A DNA stretch of 64,000 bases from Collimonas sp. PA-H2 (GTDB lineage Bacteria; Pseudomonadota; Gammaproteobacteria; Burkholderiales; Burkholderiaceae_D), in contig NZ_PDBX01000001.1 of the NCBI RefSeq assembly GCF_002564105.1, positions 4,402,001 to 4,466,000 on the forward strand. Reading direction: 5' to 3'. The position numbers and the translations under genes were made by a program. Below the pieces are notes generated by a model. That model had not been told where the DNA came from. It made no database searches and worked only from the letters and a program-made list of their open reading frames with translations. Below, piece by piece: positions 1-8,478 of the stretch (position 1 is the stretch's first letter; each line of letters starts with the position of its first letter).

Positions 1-1029
1 GAGATGCAAGCGATGCAGAAAGCGGTCAATGATCTGCTGCCGTCCACGGTTAACCGGATCGGCGTTGCCGGCCATGCGGAAACCCCCTATGTGCTGGTGA
101 GATCGTATTCCGATGTCCAGCCTGTGGTCTATTTTTTGTATGACAGCAAGCAGAAAAAGCTGGCTGTGCTTGGCAGTTCGATGCCGCAGATCAATCCGCT
201 GCAGATGTCGGGCAAGGACATGGTGCGGTATAAAGCGCGCGACGGCCTGGAAATCCCGGCTTACCTGACCATGCCGAACGGCGCCGGCAAGAAAAATCTG
301 CCGATGGTGGTGCTGGTGCATGGCGGCCCTTATGTGCGCGACGGCTCGTGGGGCTGGAATGCCGAAGTGCAGTTCCTGGCGTCGCGCGGCTACGTCGTGC
401 TTGAGCCTGAATTCCGCGGCAGCACTGGCTTTGGCTGGAAGCATTTCAAGGCAGGCTGGAAGCAATGGGGGCTGGCCATGCAGGACGATGTTGCCGATGG
501 CGCCAAATGGGCGATTGCACAAGGAATCGCCGATCCGAAACGGATTTGCATCGCCGGCGCCAGCTATGGCGGCTATGCCACGCTGATGGGGCTGGTCAAC
601 GACCCGGACCTGTATCGCTGCGGCTTCGAGTGGGCCGGCGTGACCGACATCAACCTCATGTACAACCTCAGCTGGAGCGATATCTCCGACGAGTACCTGA
701 AGTACGGCATGCCGCAGCTGGTGGGCGACCAGCAAAAGGATGCCGCGCAATTGAAGGCCACCTCACCGCTGGAAAATGCAGCGCGCATCAGGCAGCCCTT
801 GCTGCTGGCCTATGGCGGCTCCGACAAGCGGGTGCCATTGGCGCACGGCAGCAAATTCCGCGATGCGGTCAAGGCCACCAACCCGGACGTCGAATGGATT
901 GAATATCCGGAAGAAGGGCATGGCTGGCGGCTGCAGAAAAACAATATCGATTTCTGGAGCCGCGTCGAGAAATTCCTTGGCCGGCAAATCGGCAAGCCCA
1001 CTTCTGCCGATCAGGTCGACAGGCCCTAG
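1..1029 (+). CDS. S9 family serine peptidase (prolyl oligopeptidase type), 3' part
   Basis: The frame is already open at base 1, so the start and probably an N-terminal beta-propeller lie outside the window. What remains is an alpha/beta hydrolase catalytic domain. Counting from the first visible codon, the triad is Ser188 in GASYGG, Asp275 in GGSDKRVP and His307 in EEGHGW. The HGGP oxyanion motif lies near residue 106. These fit the S9 acylaminoacyl/dipeptidyl peptidase group, which cleaves short peptides; substrate and location cannot be read here. The stop overlaps the stop of the convergent acyl-CoA dehydrogenase gene by four bases. Family assignment is firm, the exact subfamily is not. 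Confidence 0.9.
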   Translation, partial: EMQAMQKAVNDLLPSTVNRIGVAGHAETPYVLVRSYSDVQPVVYFLYDSKQKKLAVLGSSMPQINPLQMSGKDMVRYKARDGLEIPAYLTMPNGAGKKNLPMVVLVHGGPYVRDGSWGWNAEVQFLASRGYVVLEPEFRGSTGFGWKHFKAGWKQWGLAMQDDVADGAKWAIAQGIADPKRICIAGASYGGYATLMGLVNDPDLYRCGFEWAGVTDINLMYNLSWSDISDEYLKYGMPQLVGDQQKDAAQLKATSPLENAARIRQPLLLAYGGSDKRVPLAHGSKFRDAVKATNPDVEWIEYPEEGHGWRLQKNNIDFWSRVEKFLGRQIGKPTSADQVDRP

Positions 1030-2672
1030 CTGGCCCAAGTCCGCTGCAAGATCGTTTTCTGCAGATGCGGCGCCGCCAGGGTGCCGTAGACGCGGCCGCC
1101 CATGGCTTCGCTGCGGCTAGCGATGAAGGCTTCGGCGACCACCGCCGGCGCGTGCTGCAGCATCAATGCGCCTTGTATGGTGAGGACCAGGCGCTGGACG
1201 AAGCGCCGTCCCAGCATTTCGCGCTGGTCAGGCGGCGTCGCCAGGTCCTTCATCAGGTCGTCCAGCATGCTGCGCAGGCCGGGATGCTGGCTGGCGCTTT
1301 CGCCTAGCTGCGTCAGCAGCAGGTCGAAGCCGGCCGGCTCGCGTTCGATGGCGCGCAATACGTCCAGGCACATCACATTGCCGGAGCCTTCCCAGATCGA
1401 GTTGACCGGCGCCTCGCGGTAGAAGCGCGCCATCGGTCCGGTCTCGACATAGCCGTTGCCGCCCCAGATTTCCATGCATTCGCCGGTGAACTCCAGGGCG
1501 CGCTTGCAGATCCAGAATTTGGCGGCTGGCGTAACGATACGGCGCCAGGCACGCTGCAGGGGATCGTCAGGATGCTCGAAGGCGCTGGCCAGCTGCAGCA
1601 TCAGCAAGGTCGCCGCTTCGCTTTCCAGGGCCAGGTCGGACAACACGTTCTGCATCAGCGGCTGCTCCGCCAGTTCGCGGCCGAAGGCGCTCCTGTTGCG
1701 CGCGTGGTGCAAGGCCTGCACCAGCGCTTGGCGCATCAGGCCGGCGGCGCCGATGACGCAATCGAGGCGGGTATGGTTGGCCATTTCAATGATGGTCGGG
1801 ATGCCGCGCCCTTCGTCGCCGACCATGATGCCGAACGCGTCGCGGAACTCGACTTCGCTGCTGGAATTGGAACGGTTGCCGAGCTTGTCCTTGAGGCGCT
1901 GGATCTGTACTGGATTCTTGCTGCCGTCAGGCCGCCAGCGCGGCACGAAAAAGCAGCTCAGGCCCATCTCGGTGCGCGCCAGCACCATGTGGGCATCGCA
2001 CATCGGCGCCGAAAAAAACCATTTGTGGCCGGTCAGCAGGTAGCCGGCGCCGCGTCCGGAGCCGCCTTCCAGCGGCAGCGCCGCGGTGGTGTTGCTGCGC
2101 ACATCGGAGCCGCCTTGCTTTTCCGTCATGCCCATGCCGATCAGGATCGAGTGCTTGTGTTCGAGGGCGAGGTCGCGGCTATCATGTTCACATGACAATA
2201 GTTTTGACTGCAGCGCGGCATACAGCGCCGGCTCCTGCTGCAGCACCGGGATAGAGGCGAAGGTCATGGTGGTGGGGCAGAGCGAGCCGGCTTCCACCTG
2301 GGCATGCAGGAAATAACCGGCCGCACGGGCTACGTGGCTGCCGCTTTGCGGCTTGATCCAGGGCAGGGCGTGCAAGCCTTCGCGCCGCAGCATGCCCAGC
2401 AAGGCATGCCAGGCCGGATGGAATTCGACGGAATCGATGCGGTTGCCGGTGCGGTCGAAGGTATTCAGTTCGGGCTGGTGGCGGTTGGCCAGTTCGGCCA
2501 GCTGCCAGCTTTCCTTGCTGCCGAGCTCGGCGCCGTAGCGCGCCAGCGCATCGGCATGCCATTGTCCATGCAGGCGCTGGACGCCGCTTTGCAGGATGGT
2601 GTCGTCGAGGTAAAGATTATTGCCATACAGCTCAGCAACCTGGTTCGTCACTTCATGGGTCTGTCCTTGCAT
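1026..2672 (-). CDS. AidB-like acyl-CoA dehydrogenase family protein
   Basis: A 548-residue flavoprotein of the acyl-CoA dehydrogenase superfamily. The length and the GMTEKQGGSDVRSNTT segment (near residue 185) place it with AidB/isovaleryl-CoA dehydrogenase-like proteins, which are about 150 residues longer than ordinary acyl-CoA dehydrogenases. MEIWGGNGYVET near residue 400 is the usual C-terminal signature. AidB is known from the E. coli alkylation response; here there is no ada or alkA nearby, so a fatty acid or branched-chain acyl-CoA role is equally possible. The ATG at 2672 gives the full family N-terminus. It is transcribed alone, divergent from dnaX. Confidence 0.88.
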   Translation of the reverse strand: MQGQTHEVTNQVAELYGNNLYLDDTILQSGVQRLHGQWHADALARYGAELGSKESWQLAELANRHQPELNTFDRTGNRIDSVEFHPAWHALLGMLRREGLHALPWIKPQSGSHVARAAGYFLHAQVEAGSLCPTTMTFASIPVLQQEPALYAALQSKLLSCEHDSRDLALEHKHSILIGMGMTEKQGGSDVRSNTTAALPLEGGSGRGAGYLLTGHKWFFSAPMCDAHMVLARTEMGLSCFFVPRWRPDGSKNPVQIQRLKDKLGNRSNSSSEVEFRDAFGIMVGDEGRGIPTIIEMANHTRLDCVIGAAGLMRQALVQALHHARNRSAFGRELAEQPLMQNVLSDLALESEAATLLMLQLASAFEHPDDPLQRAWRRIVTPAAKFWICKRALEFTGECMEIWGGNGYVETGPMARFYREAPVNSIWEGSGNVMCLDVLRAIEREPAGFDLLLTQLGESASQHPGLRSMLDDLMKDLATPPDQREMLGRRFVQRLVLTIQGALMLQHAPAVVAEAFIASRSEAMGGRVYGTLAAPHLQKTILQRTWAS

Positions 2673-2920
2673 GCCTGGTCTCCTGATATTCTTCAGTATT
2701 AGAGTGGATCACTTGACTTTACCCCTTGCAGAGGCCTTCGGATAGCTGCTTTATTGCAATTATTTAGAGCCGGAGTTCAGTCCTGCAGCGGCTTGCCGGC
2801 GAGTGTGTCAAACGGCTATCGCCAGCTGTGGCGGGCTGCCAAGTTTAAAAAGCGTGTTAACTTCGTCTGTCAGGTAAAATGTCGGTTGTATTTCACAACA
2901 TGCAGACCCTATTCGCCTCT

Positions 2921-5047
2921 ATGTCCTATCAAGTCCTCGCCCGTAAATATCGCCCCAGAAGCTTCGATACGCTGGTCGGCCAGGAACACGTCGTAAGGGC
3001 CTTGACGCACGCCTTGGAGCAACAGCGTCTGCACCATGCCTATCTGTTCACAGGCACGCGCGGCGTCGGCAAGACGACCCTGTCGCGTATCCTGGCGAAA
3101 TCGCTGAATTGCATCGGCGCCGACGGCAACGGCGGCATTACCGCGGAACCTTGCGGCGTGTGCGACGCCTGCGTGGCGATCGATGCCGGCCGTTTCGTCG
3201 ATTATATCGAGATGGACGCCGCCTCCAACCGCGGCGTCGATGAAATGGCGCAACTGCTGGAGCAGGCTGTGTATGCGCCGTCCAATGCGCGCTTCAAGGT
3301 CTATATGATCGACGAAGTGCACATGCTGACCAACCATGCCTTCAACTCGATGCTGAAGACGCTGGAAGAGCCGCCGGAACATGTCAAGTTCATCCTGGCC
3401 ACCACCGATCCGCAGAAGATCCCGGTGACGGTGCTGTCGCGCTGCCTGCAGTTCAACCTGAAGCAGATGCCGCCTGGCCATATCATCAGCCACCTGGACA
3501 ATATCCTCGGCCAGGAAAAAATCGAATTCGAAACCCCGGCCTTGCGCTTGCTGGCGCAGGGCGCGCACGGTTCGATGCGCGATGCGCTGTCGCTGACCGA
3601 CCAGGCGATCGCCTATGCCGCCGGCAAGGTGACGCTGGAAGCGGTGCAAGGCATGCTCGGCGCGCTGGACCAGTCCTATCTGATCCGCGTGCTGGATGCG
3701 CTGGCGCAAAAGGACGGCCCCGGCCTGCTGGCGGTGGCCGACGACATGGCCAGCCGCAGCCTGTCCTACAGCGCTGCGCTGCAGGATCTGGGCACCTTGC
3801 TGCACCGGATCGCCCTGGCGCAAAGTGTGCCTGCAGCCCTGGCAGAAGATTTGCCGGAACGCGAAGAAATCATCCGCCTGGCCGGCTTGTTCGATGCCGA
3901 AGAAGTACAGCTGTTTTACCAGATCGCCGTCCACGGCCGCAATGAACTGGGCCTGGCGCCGGACGAATACGCCGGCTTTTCGATGACCTTGCTGCGCATG
4001 CTGGCCTTCCGCCCGCAAGCCGACGGCGGCACCGTGACGCCGCCGGCTGTCAGCCGTCCGCGGCCACAGGCTAGTGCTGCACAGGCTGCATCAGCGCCAG
4101 CAGCGGCTGTCGTGCGGCCGGCGCCGGCTACCCAGGCTGCGGCTCCTGCTCCCGCCGCGGCACGCTTGAGTAGCGCGCCGCAAACGCTCAGCACCAGCGC
4201 GCCCGTGGCCCGCCCCGACACCAGCGGCATGAGTCCGGCCAGAGCCGCCCTGGAGGCAGCTCGTGCGGCGGCTTCTTCGCGCAAGGGCGGTAGTGCTGCG
4301 CGCCCGGCGCCGGCACAACCGGTTGCTGCTGAACTCATGCCTGCGCCGGCTGCGGCTGCTGCGCCGGCGGCAGTCAAGCCGCGGTCTGCAGCGCCAGCCT
4401 ACGAGCCGCAAAATTCGTCAGTGCCGCCGTGGGAAGAAGAGATCCCGCTGCCTATGGATTTGCCGGATACCGAGTTTTCCAGCTCGGCGGCTGAAAAAAA
4501 AACTGAATCGTATTCGATAGCGCCGTCGCGGCCGGTCGGTACCGGCAATGCGCGCCAGGCGCCGGCGCTGCGTCCCGAAGCTGTGGCGCCGCCGCCTCAA
4601 GTTCCGGCCGAGCCTTTGCCGCCGCTGGTGCTGCAACCCGACGCCAACCTCAACTGGGACGGTAACTGGCCGGTGCTGGCTGCCGGCCTGGCGGTGCGCG
4701 GCGTAGCGCACCAGCTGGCGCAGCAGAGTGAGCTGATCAAGTGCGACAGCAGCGGCCCCGCGGCGCTGATCCACTTGCGGATTCCGCTCGATACCTTGCG
4801 TTCCGCTGGCAGCGTTGATAAATTGGCGGCCGCGCTTAGCGAACACTTCGACCGCATGGTGAAAGTGGAAACCGAACTTGGCAACGTACGCCATACCGCC
4901 AACGCGCAGGCGATGGCGGCGCAGGCGGAACGGCAGCGGCTGGCGGAACAGACCGCCCGCAACGATCCATTCATCCAGAGCATGATGCGGGAATTCGGCG
5001 CATCGATCGTACCAGGATCGATCAAGCCAATAGGTGAGGCGAAGTAG
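2921..5047 (+). CDS. dnaX: DNA polymerase III subunit tau (and possibly gamma)
   Basis: Clamp-loader ATPase. From MSYQVLARKYRP the protein is 708 residues. It shows Walker A GTRGVGKTTLSR, a zinc module around CGVCDAC, Walker B YMIDEVHML and the SRC sensor in LSRCLQF. A long Ala/Pro-rich linker follows, then the tau-specific C-terminal domain beginning near LNWDGNWPVL. The start at 2921 is chosen because the family begins at this motif; in-frame ATGs at 2879 and 2900 are alternatives, and 2879 has a nearby AGG. A run of nine A at 4494-4502 precedes a -1-frame TGA and could yield a 528-residue gamma-like product. It leads the dnaX-ybaB-recR block. Confidence 0.97.
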   Translation: MSYQVLARKYRPRSFDTLVGQEHVVRALTHALEQQRLHHAYLFTGTRGVGKTTLSRILAKSLNCIGADGNGGITAEPCGVCDACVAIDAGRFVDYIEMDAASNRGVDEMAQLLEQAVYAPSNARFKVYMIDEVHMLTNHAFNSMLKTLEEPPEHVKFILATTDPQKIPVTVLSRCLQFNLKQMPPGHIISHLDNILGQEKIEFETPALRLLAQGAHGSMRDALSLTDQAIAYAAGKVTLEAVQGMLGALDQSYLIRVLDALAQKDGPGLLAVADDMASRSLSYSAALQDLGTLLHRIALAQSVPAALAEDLPEREEIIRLAGLFDAEEVQLFYQIAVHGRNELGLAPDEYAGFSMTLLRMLAFRPQADGGTVTPPAVSRPRPQASAAQAASAPAAAVVRPAPATQAAAPAPAAARLSSAPQTLSTSAPVARPDTSGMSPARAALEAARAAASSRKGGSAARPAPAQPVAAELMPAPAAAAAPAAVKPRSAAPAYEPQNSSVPPWEEEIPLPMDLPDTEFSSSAAEKKTESYSIAPSRPVGTGNARQAPALRPEAVAPPPQVPAEPLPPLVLQPDANLNWDGNWPVLAAGLAVRGVAHQLAQQSELIKCDSSGPAALIHLRIPLDTLRSAGSVDKLAAALSEHFDRMVKVETELGNVRHTANAQAMAAQAERQRLAEQTARNDPFIQSMMREFGASIVPGSIKPIGEAK
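4494..4506 (+). other. Candidate slippage/frameshift site in dnaX (A9 followed by -1 frame TGA)
   Basis: The reading frame is GAA AAA AAA ACT GAA, a run of nine adenines. Either a -1 ribosomal shift or one extra A from transcriptional slippage gives AAA AAC TGA, so the shifted product ends two codons later. The stop falls after the Ala/Pro linker and before the tau C-terminal domain, as expected for gamma. A six-base-pair hairpin (GCCGGT, loop CGGT, ACCGGC, 4531-4546) lies downstream, but at about 28 bases it may be too far to stimulate pausing. No Shine-Dalgarno-like stimulator is obvious upstream. Confidence 0.55.
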
Positions 5048-5109
5048 GGCGGGACATTATCGCGCTGCTCTTTGCTTTGCGAATTTAATTTTTTAACAGG
5101 AGAAGCACC

Positions 5110-5430
5110 ATGATGAAGGGCCAACTGGCAGGGCTGATGAAACAAGCCCAGGCAATGCAGGACAACATGAAAAAGATGCAAGACCAACTGGCCTTGATCG
5201 AAGTCGAAGGCGAGTCGGGCGCAGGCCTGGTGAAAGTCGTGATGACTTGCAAGAACGCAGTCAAGCGCGTGGCGATCGATGCTTCGCTGCTGGCGGACGA
5301 CAAGGACATGCTGGAAGACCTGGTGGCTGCCGCTTTCAACGACGCAGTGCGCAAGGCTGAAGCGCTGTCGGCTGAAAAGATGTCGGGCCTGACCGCCGGC
5401 ATGCCTGCCGGTTTCAAGTTGCCATTCTGA
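5110..5430 (+). CDS. ybaB: YbaB/EbfC family nucleoid-associated protein
   Basis: A 106-residue small DNA-binding protein of the YbaB/EbfC family. It has the usual N-terminal [17 protein letters not shown] helix, central beta strands around [14 protein letters not shown] and a C-terminal helix ending [10 protein letters not shown]. Family members form dimers that bind DNA and associate with the nucleoid. An AGGAG sits about seven bases before the ATG at 5110; the adjacent ATG at 5113 is an alternative. It lies 62 bases after dnaX and 37 before recR, the standard order in proteobacteria, so co-transcription is likely. Confidence 0.95.
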   Translation: MMKGQLAGLMKQAQAMQDNMKKMQDQLALIEVEGESGAGLVKVVMTCKNAVKRVAIDASLLADDKDMLEDLVAAAFNDAVRKAEALSAEKMSGLTAGMPAGFKLPF

Positions 5431-5467
5431 ATCCCGTCATTGAGCGTTGCATGAACCAAGGCTAGCC

Positions 5468-6064
5468 GTGAAAGTACCCTCCAGTCTTACCCTGCTCACA
5501 GAAGCCTTGCGTCACTTGCCCGGCGTCGGTCCGAAATCGGCCCAGCGCATGGCTTATCATCTGCTGCAGCATGACCGCGACGGCGCCGCCCTGCTGGGGC
5601 GGGCGCTGACCCAGGCGGTCGACCAGATCCGCCATTGCGCGCTCTGCAATACCTTTACCGAGAACGAGGTGTGCGAAACCTGCCTCGATCCCGAGCGCGA
5701 CCCGACCTTGCTGTGCGTGGTCGAAACACCGACCGACCAGCTGATGATCGAACAGACCCTGACTTTCAAGGGCCTGTACTTCGTCCTGATGGGACGGCTT
5801 TCGCCGCTGGACGGCATTGGTCCCAAGGACATCCAGCTGGAGAAACTGGTAGGCCGTGCTACCGACGGCGTGGTGAAGGAAGTGGTCCTGGCGACCAATT
5901 TCACCAACGAGGGCGAGGCCACGGCCCACTACATCAGCGAAACCATGAAAGCGCGCGGCTTGCAGGTGAGCCGCCTGGCGCGCGGCGTGCCGGTCGGCGG
6001 CGAGCTGGAATATGTGGATGCCGGCACCATTGCCCGCGCCATGCTGGACCGGCGAGCGACTTAG
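5468..6064 (+). CDS. recR: Recombination mediator protein RecR
   Basis: A 198-residue RecR, which works with RecF and RecO in RecA loading at gaps. Visible parts are the N-terminal helix-hairpin-helix ([20 protein letters not shown]), a C4 zinc module ([16 protein letters not shown]), the Toprim core beginning [10 protein letters not shown], and the [11 protein letters not shown] end. The GTG at 5468 is chosen because AAGG lies six bases upstream and the resulting MKVPSSL start matches the family; a TTG at 5447 lacks a ribosome site. Third gene of the dnaX block, followed by a strong hairpin. Confidence 0.96.
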   Translation: MKVPSSLTLLTEALRHLPGVGPKSAQRMAYHLLQHDRDGAALLGRALTQAVDQIRHCALCNTFTENEVCETCLDPERDPTLLCVVETPTDQLMIEQTLTFKGLYFVLMGRLSPLDGIGPKDIQLEKLVGRATDGVVKEVVLATNFTNEGEATAHYISETMKARGLQVSRLARGVPVGGELEYVDAGTIARAMLDRRAT

Positions 6065-6087
6065 CCATCTACGCCGTGAAGAACACG

Positions 6088-6148
6088 AAACCCGCGAAAG
6101 AAGCACAAATCCGATCACATCGATTTCTGCCTTTTTCGCGGGTTTTTT
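6088..6148 (+). terminator. Rho-independent terminator after recR
   Basis: AAACCCGCGAAA (6088-6099) pairs perfectly with TTTCGCGGGTTT (6134-6145). A 34-base loop separates the arms and a T-rich tail TTTTTTATTTTT follows. The 12-bp stem and U-tract are convincing; the long loop is unusual and may itself fold. Confidence 0.6.
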
Positions 6149-6287
6149 ATTTTTCAAGGATAAATTTTTAGCGATGGCTAGACAGATCGTGCCGCCCAGC
6201 CGAATTTCTGTTATTTTGCATAACTAGAGCGAAAGATATCGCCGCGCACGTAATTCGAAATCCCGAAAAGAATCATGAGGAGACAAC

Positions 6288-7325
6288 ATGAAATTAAGCT
6301 GGAAGCAGTTCGCAATTGCTCTTTGTTTGTTCCTGGCCGGTTATCTGACATTCAACAGCAATCTGTTTGCGCAGACGCCGGAGAAGACCAAGGTATCGAT
6401 CGCGGTTGGCGGTAAAAACCTGTTCTATTATCTGCCTTTGACGATCGCCGAGCAGCTCGGCTATTTCAAGGATGAAGGCCTGGATGTACAGATTTCCGAT
6501 TTCGCCGGTGGCGCCAAGGCTTTGCAGGCGCTGATCGGCGGCAGCGCTGACGTGGTTTCCGGCGCCTTCGAGCACACCATCAGCATGCAAGCCAAGAACC
6601 AGCGCATCACCGCCTTCGTGCTGCAGGGCCGGGCGCCGCAGATCGTCATGGGCGTGTCCAACAAGACCATGCCCAACTACAAGACCATCGCCGACCTCAA
6701 GGGCAAGAAGATAGGCGTCACGGCGCCGGGTTCCTCGACCAGCATGATGTCCAATTTCGTGCTGGCCAAGGGCGGGCTCAAGCCGACTGACGTTTCCTAC
6801 ATCGGCGTCGGCGCTTCGGCCGGCGCCTTGTCGGCGCTGCGTTCCGGTTCCATCGACGTGATCGTCAATCTCGATCCGCTGATCACCATGATGCAGAAAA
6901 ATAACGAGATCAGGATCATCTCCGACACGCGCACCCTGAAAGACACCAATGCGGTGTTCGGCGGCCCGATGCCGGCGGCCACCCTGTATGCTTCCGCCGA
7001 CTTCATCAAGAAATATCCCAATACCACGCAAGCACTGACCAACGCCATGGTGCGTGCGCTCAAGTGGTTGCAGAAGGCTACGCCGGAAGACGTCGCCAAG
7101 GTCGTGCCGGAGAGTTACCAGCTGGGCGACCGCGACTTGTATCTCGACGCCTTCAACAAGATGCGCGAAGCGCTGTCGCCGGACGGCATGATCCCGGAAG
7201 AAGGGCCGAAGGTGGCCTTGCATACGCTGGAAGCTTTCGATCCCGAACTGGCCGGCAAGAATATCGACCTGTCGCAGACTTACACCAATGAGTTCGTCAA
7301 GAAGGCTGACGCCAAATACAAGTGA
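6288..7325 (+). CDS. NitT/TauT-type ABC transporter substrate-binding protein
   Basis: A 345-residue periplasmic binding protein of the NMT1/SsuA/TauA-like family. A Sec signal (hydrophobic core IALCLFLAGYL, likely cleavage after FAQ) is followed by VSIAVGGKNLFYYLPLTIAEQLGYF, the typical first lobe. GGSADVVSGAFEH is the conserved loop where the ligand is usually contacted. Such proteins import nitrate, sulfonates, pyrimidine precursors or aromatic acids; the ligand cannot be told. AGGAG lies seven bases before the ATG. The first 46 bases of its leader and start recur, at 42 of 46 identity, in the scar at 21543-21588. Confidence 0.92.
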   Translation: MKLSWKQFAIALCLFLAGYLTFNSNLFAQTPEKTKVSIAVGGKNLFYYLPLTIAEQLGYFKDEGLDVQISDFAGGAKALQALIGGSADVVSGAFEHTISMQAKNQRITAFVLQGRAPQIVMGVSNKTMPNYKTIADLKGKKIGVTAPGSSTSMMSNFVLAKGGLKPTDVSYIGVGASAGALSALRSGSIDVIVNLDPLITMMQKNNEIRIISDTRTLKDTNAVFGGPMPAATLYASADFIKKYPNTTQALTNAMVRALKWLQKATPEDVAKVVPESYQLGDRDLYLDAFNKMREALSPDGMIPEEGPKVALHTLEAFDPELAGKNIDLSQTYTNEFVKKADAKYK

Positions 7326-7421
7326 ACAACCGCCCGCCACCTTTACCGCCTGCGGGCGGCACGGGTTGCGGGCTGTAGACGGCTTCCGTTGAAATCTTCT
7401 TCGGCTCAGGCCGTATCTCCT

Positions 7422-8243
7422 ATGACTTCCGCATCGACTCCTGCTCTTTTCCTGGACAACATCAGCTGTACCTTCGTCTCCAAGGACGATCGTTCGCAGC
7501 GCTATACCGCGGTGGCGGATACCAGCCTGTCGATCGCACCGGGCGAATTCGTTTCCGTGGTGGGACCGACCGGCTGCGGAAAATCGACCTTGCTGAATGT
7601 CGGCGCCGGCTTGCTGCAACCGTCCACCGGCAGCGTCAAGGTATTCGGCGAACCGCTGGCCGGCATCAATCGCCGTGCCGGCTATATGTTCCAGGCGGAA
7701 GCGCTGATGCCCTGGCGCAGCGCGCTGCAAAACGTCATCGCCGGCCTGCAATACCGCGAAACCGATGAAGCCAAAGCGCGTCAGCTGGGCGAGGAATGGC
7801 TGGCCCGGGTCGGCCTGCAAGGTTTCGGTGACCGCTACCCGCATCAGTTGTCGGGCGGCATGCGCAAGCGGGTGGCGCTGGCGCAGACCCTGATCCTGGA
7901 TCCCGACATCATCTTGATGGACGAGCCGTTTTCGGCGCTCGACATCCAGACCCGGCAGCTGATGGAAAACGAAGTGCTGGAGTTGTGGAGCGCCAAGCGC
8001 AAGGCGGTGCTGTTCATCACTCACGACCTGGATGAAGCGATCGCCATGTCGGACCGGGTGGTGGTGCTATCGGCCGGACCGGCCACCCATCCGATCGGCG
8101 AATTCGTGATCGACCTGCCGCGCCCGCGCGACGTCGCTGAAATCCGCGGCGAGCCGCGCTTCGTTGAGCTGCACCAGCAAATCTGGAGCGTGCTGCGCGA
8201 CGAGGTGCTGAAGGGCTACCAGCAGCAAAAGAAAGCTAGCTAA
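7422..8243 (+). CDS. NitT/TauT-type ABC transporter ATP-binding protein
   Basis: A 273-residue ATPase of the SsuB/TauB group. Walker A is VGPTGCGKSTLL, the signature is LSGGM, Walker B is ILMDEPFSALD and the switch His is in ITHDLDEA. It powers import of the ligand delivered by the preceding binding protein through the permease at 8479. The ATG at 7422 is chosen; a TTG at 7389 would add 11 residues but has no clear ribosome site. It follows the binding protein by about 96 bases and is separated from the permease by 235 bases of repeats. Confidence 0.93.
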   Translation: MTSASTPALFLDNISCTFVSKDDRSQRYTAVADTSLSIAPGEFVSVVGPTGCGKSTLLNVGAGLLQPSTGSVKVFGEPLAGINRRAGYMFQAEALMPWRSALQNVIAGLQYRETDEAKARQLGEEWLARVGLQGFGDRYPHQLSGGMRKRVALAQTLILDPDIILMDEPFSALDIQTRQLMENEVLELWSAKRKAVLFITHDLDEAIAMSDRVVVLSAGPATHPIGEFVIDLPRPRDVAEIRGEPRFVELHQQIWSVLRDEVLKGYQQQKKAS

Positions 8244-8262
8244 CGCGATCTCTAAAAATACC

Positions 8263-8338
8263 GTCATCCCCGCGAACGCGGGGATCCAGATTACTGAATA
8301 TGGCAGTGAAAATGGATTCCCGCGTTAGCGGGAATGAC
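8263..8338. repeat. REPIN-like element, copy 1 (inverted REP pair, 76 bp)
   Basis: The left arm begins GTCATCCCCGCGAACGCGGG and the right arm, read on the other strand, begins GTCATTCCCGCTAACGCGGG; both continue GATCCA or AATCCA inward. Each arm is itself a small palindrome. A second copy of exactly the same length is at 35333-35408. This architecture matches REP doublets mobilised by RAYT transposases. No RAYT gene is in the window. Confidence 0.8.
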
Positions 8339-8422
8339 CGGGGCGCGTAGCCGGGGCCGACGAGGCCGGGGCGCGCAGCTGGGGTCGCCTAGACGGGGCC
8401 GCGTAGCTGGGAGCGGCTGGCC
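8338..8422. repeat. GC-rich degenerate tandem repeat, about six units of 13-15 bp
   Basis: Directly after the REPIN the sequence steps through units resembling CCGGGGCGCGTAG, CCGGGGCCGACGAGG, CCGGGGCGCGCAG, CTGGGGTCGCCTAGA, CGGGGCCGCGTAG and CTGGGAGCGGCTGG. The shared core is (C/T)GGGGcgCG(T/C)AG. It lies between the ATPase and permease genes of one transporter and may affect mRNA folding or stability; this is inference. Confidence 0.55.
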
Positions 8423-8478
8423 GATTTTTTTGCCAGGGTCGCGACAATGTTAACGTTCAACAAAAGTGGGACAGAATC

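Noticed and set aside
6294..8024. A 576-codon minus-strand frame over the NitT importer
   Set aside because: Antisense to two clear transporter genes and composed of His/Arg/Gln-rich sequence with no domain.
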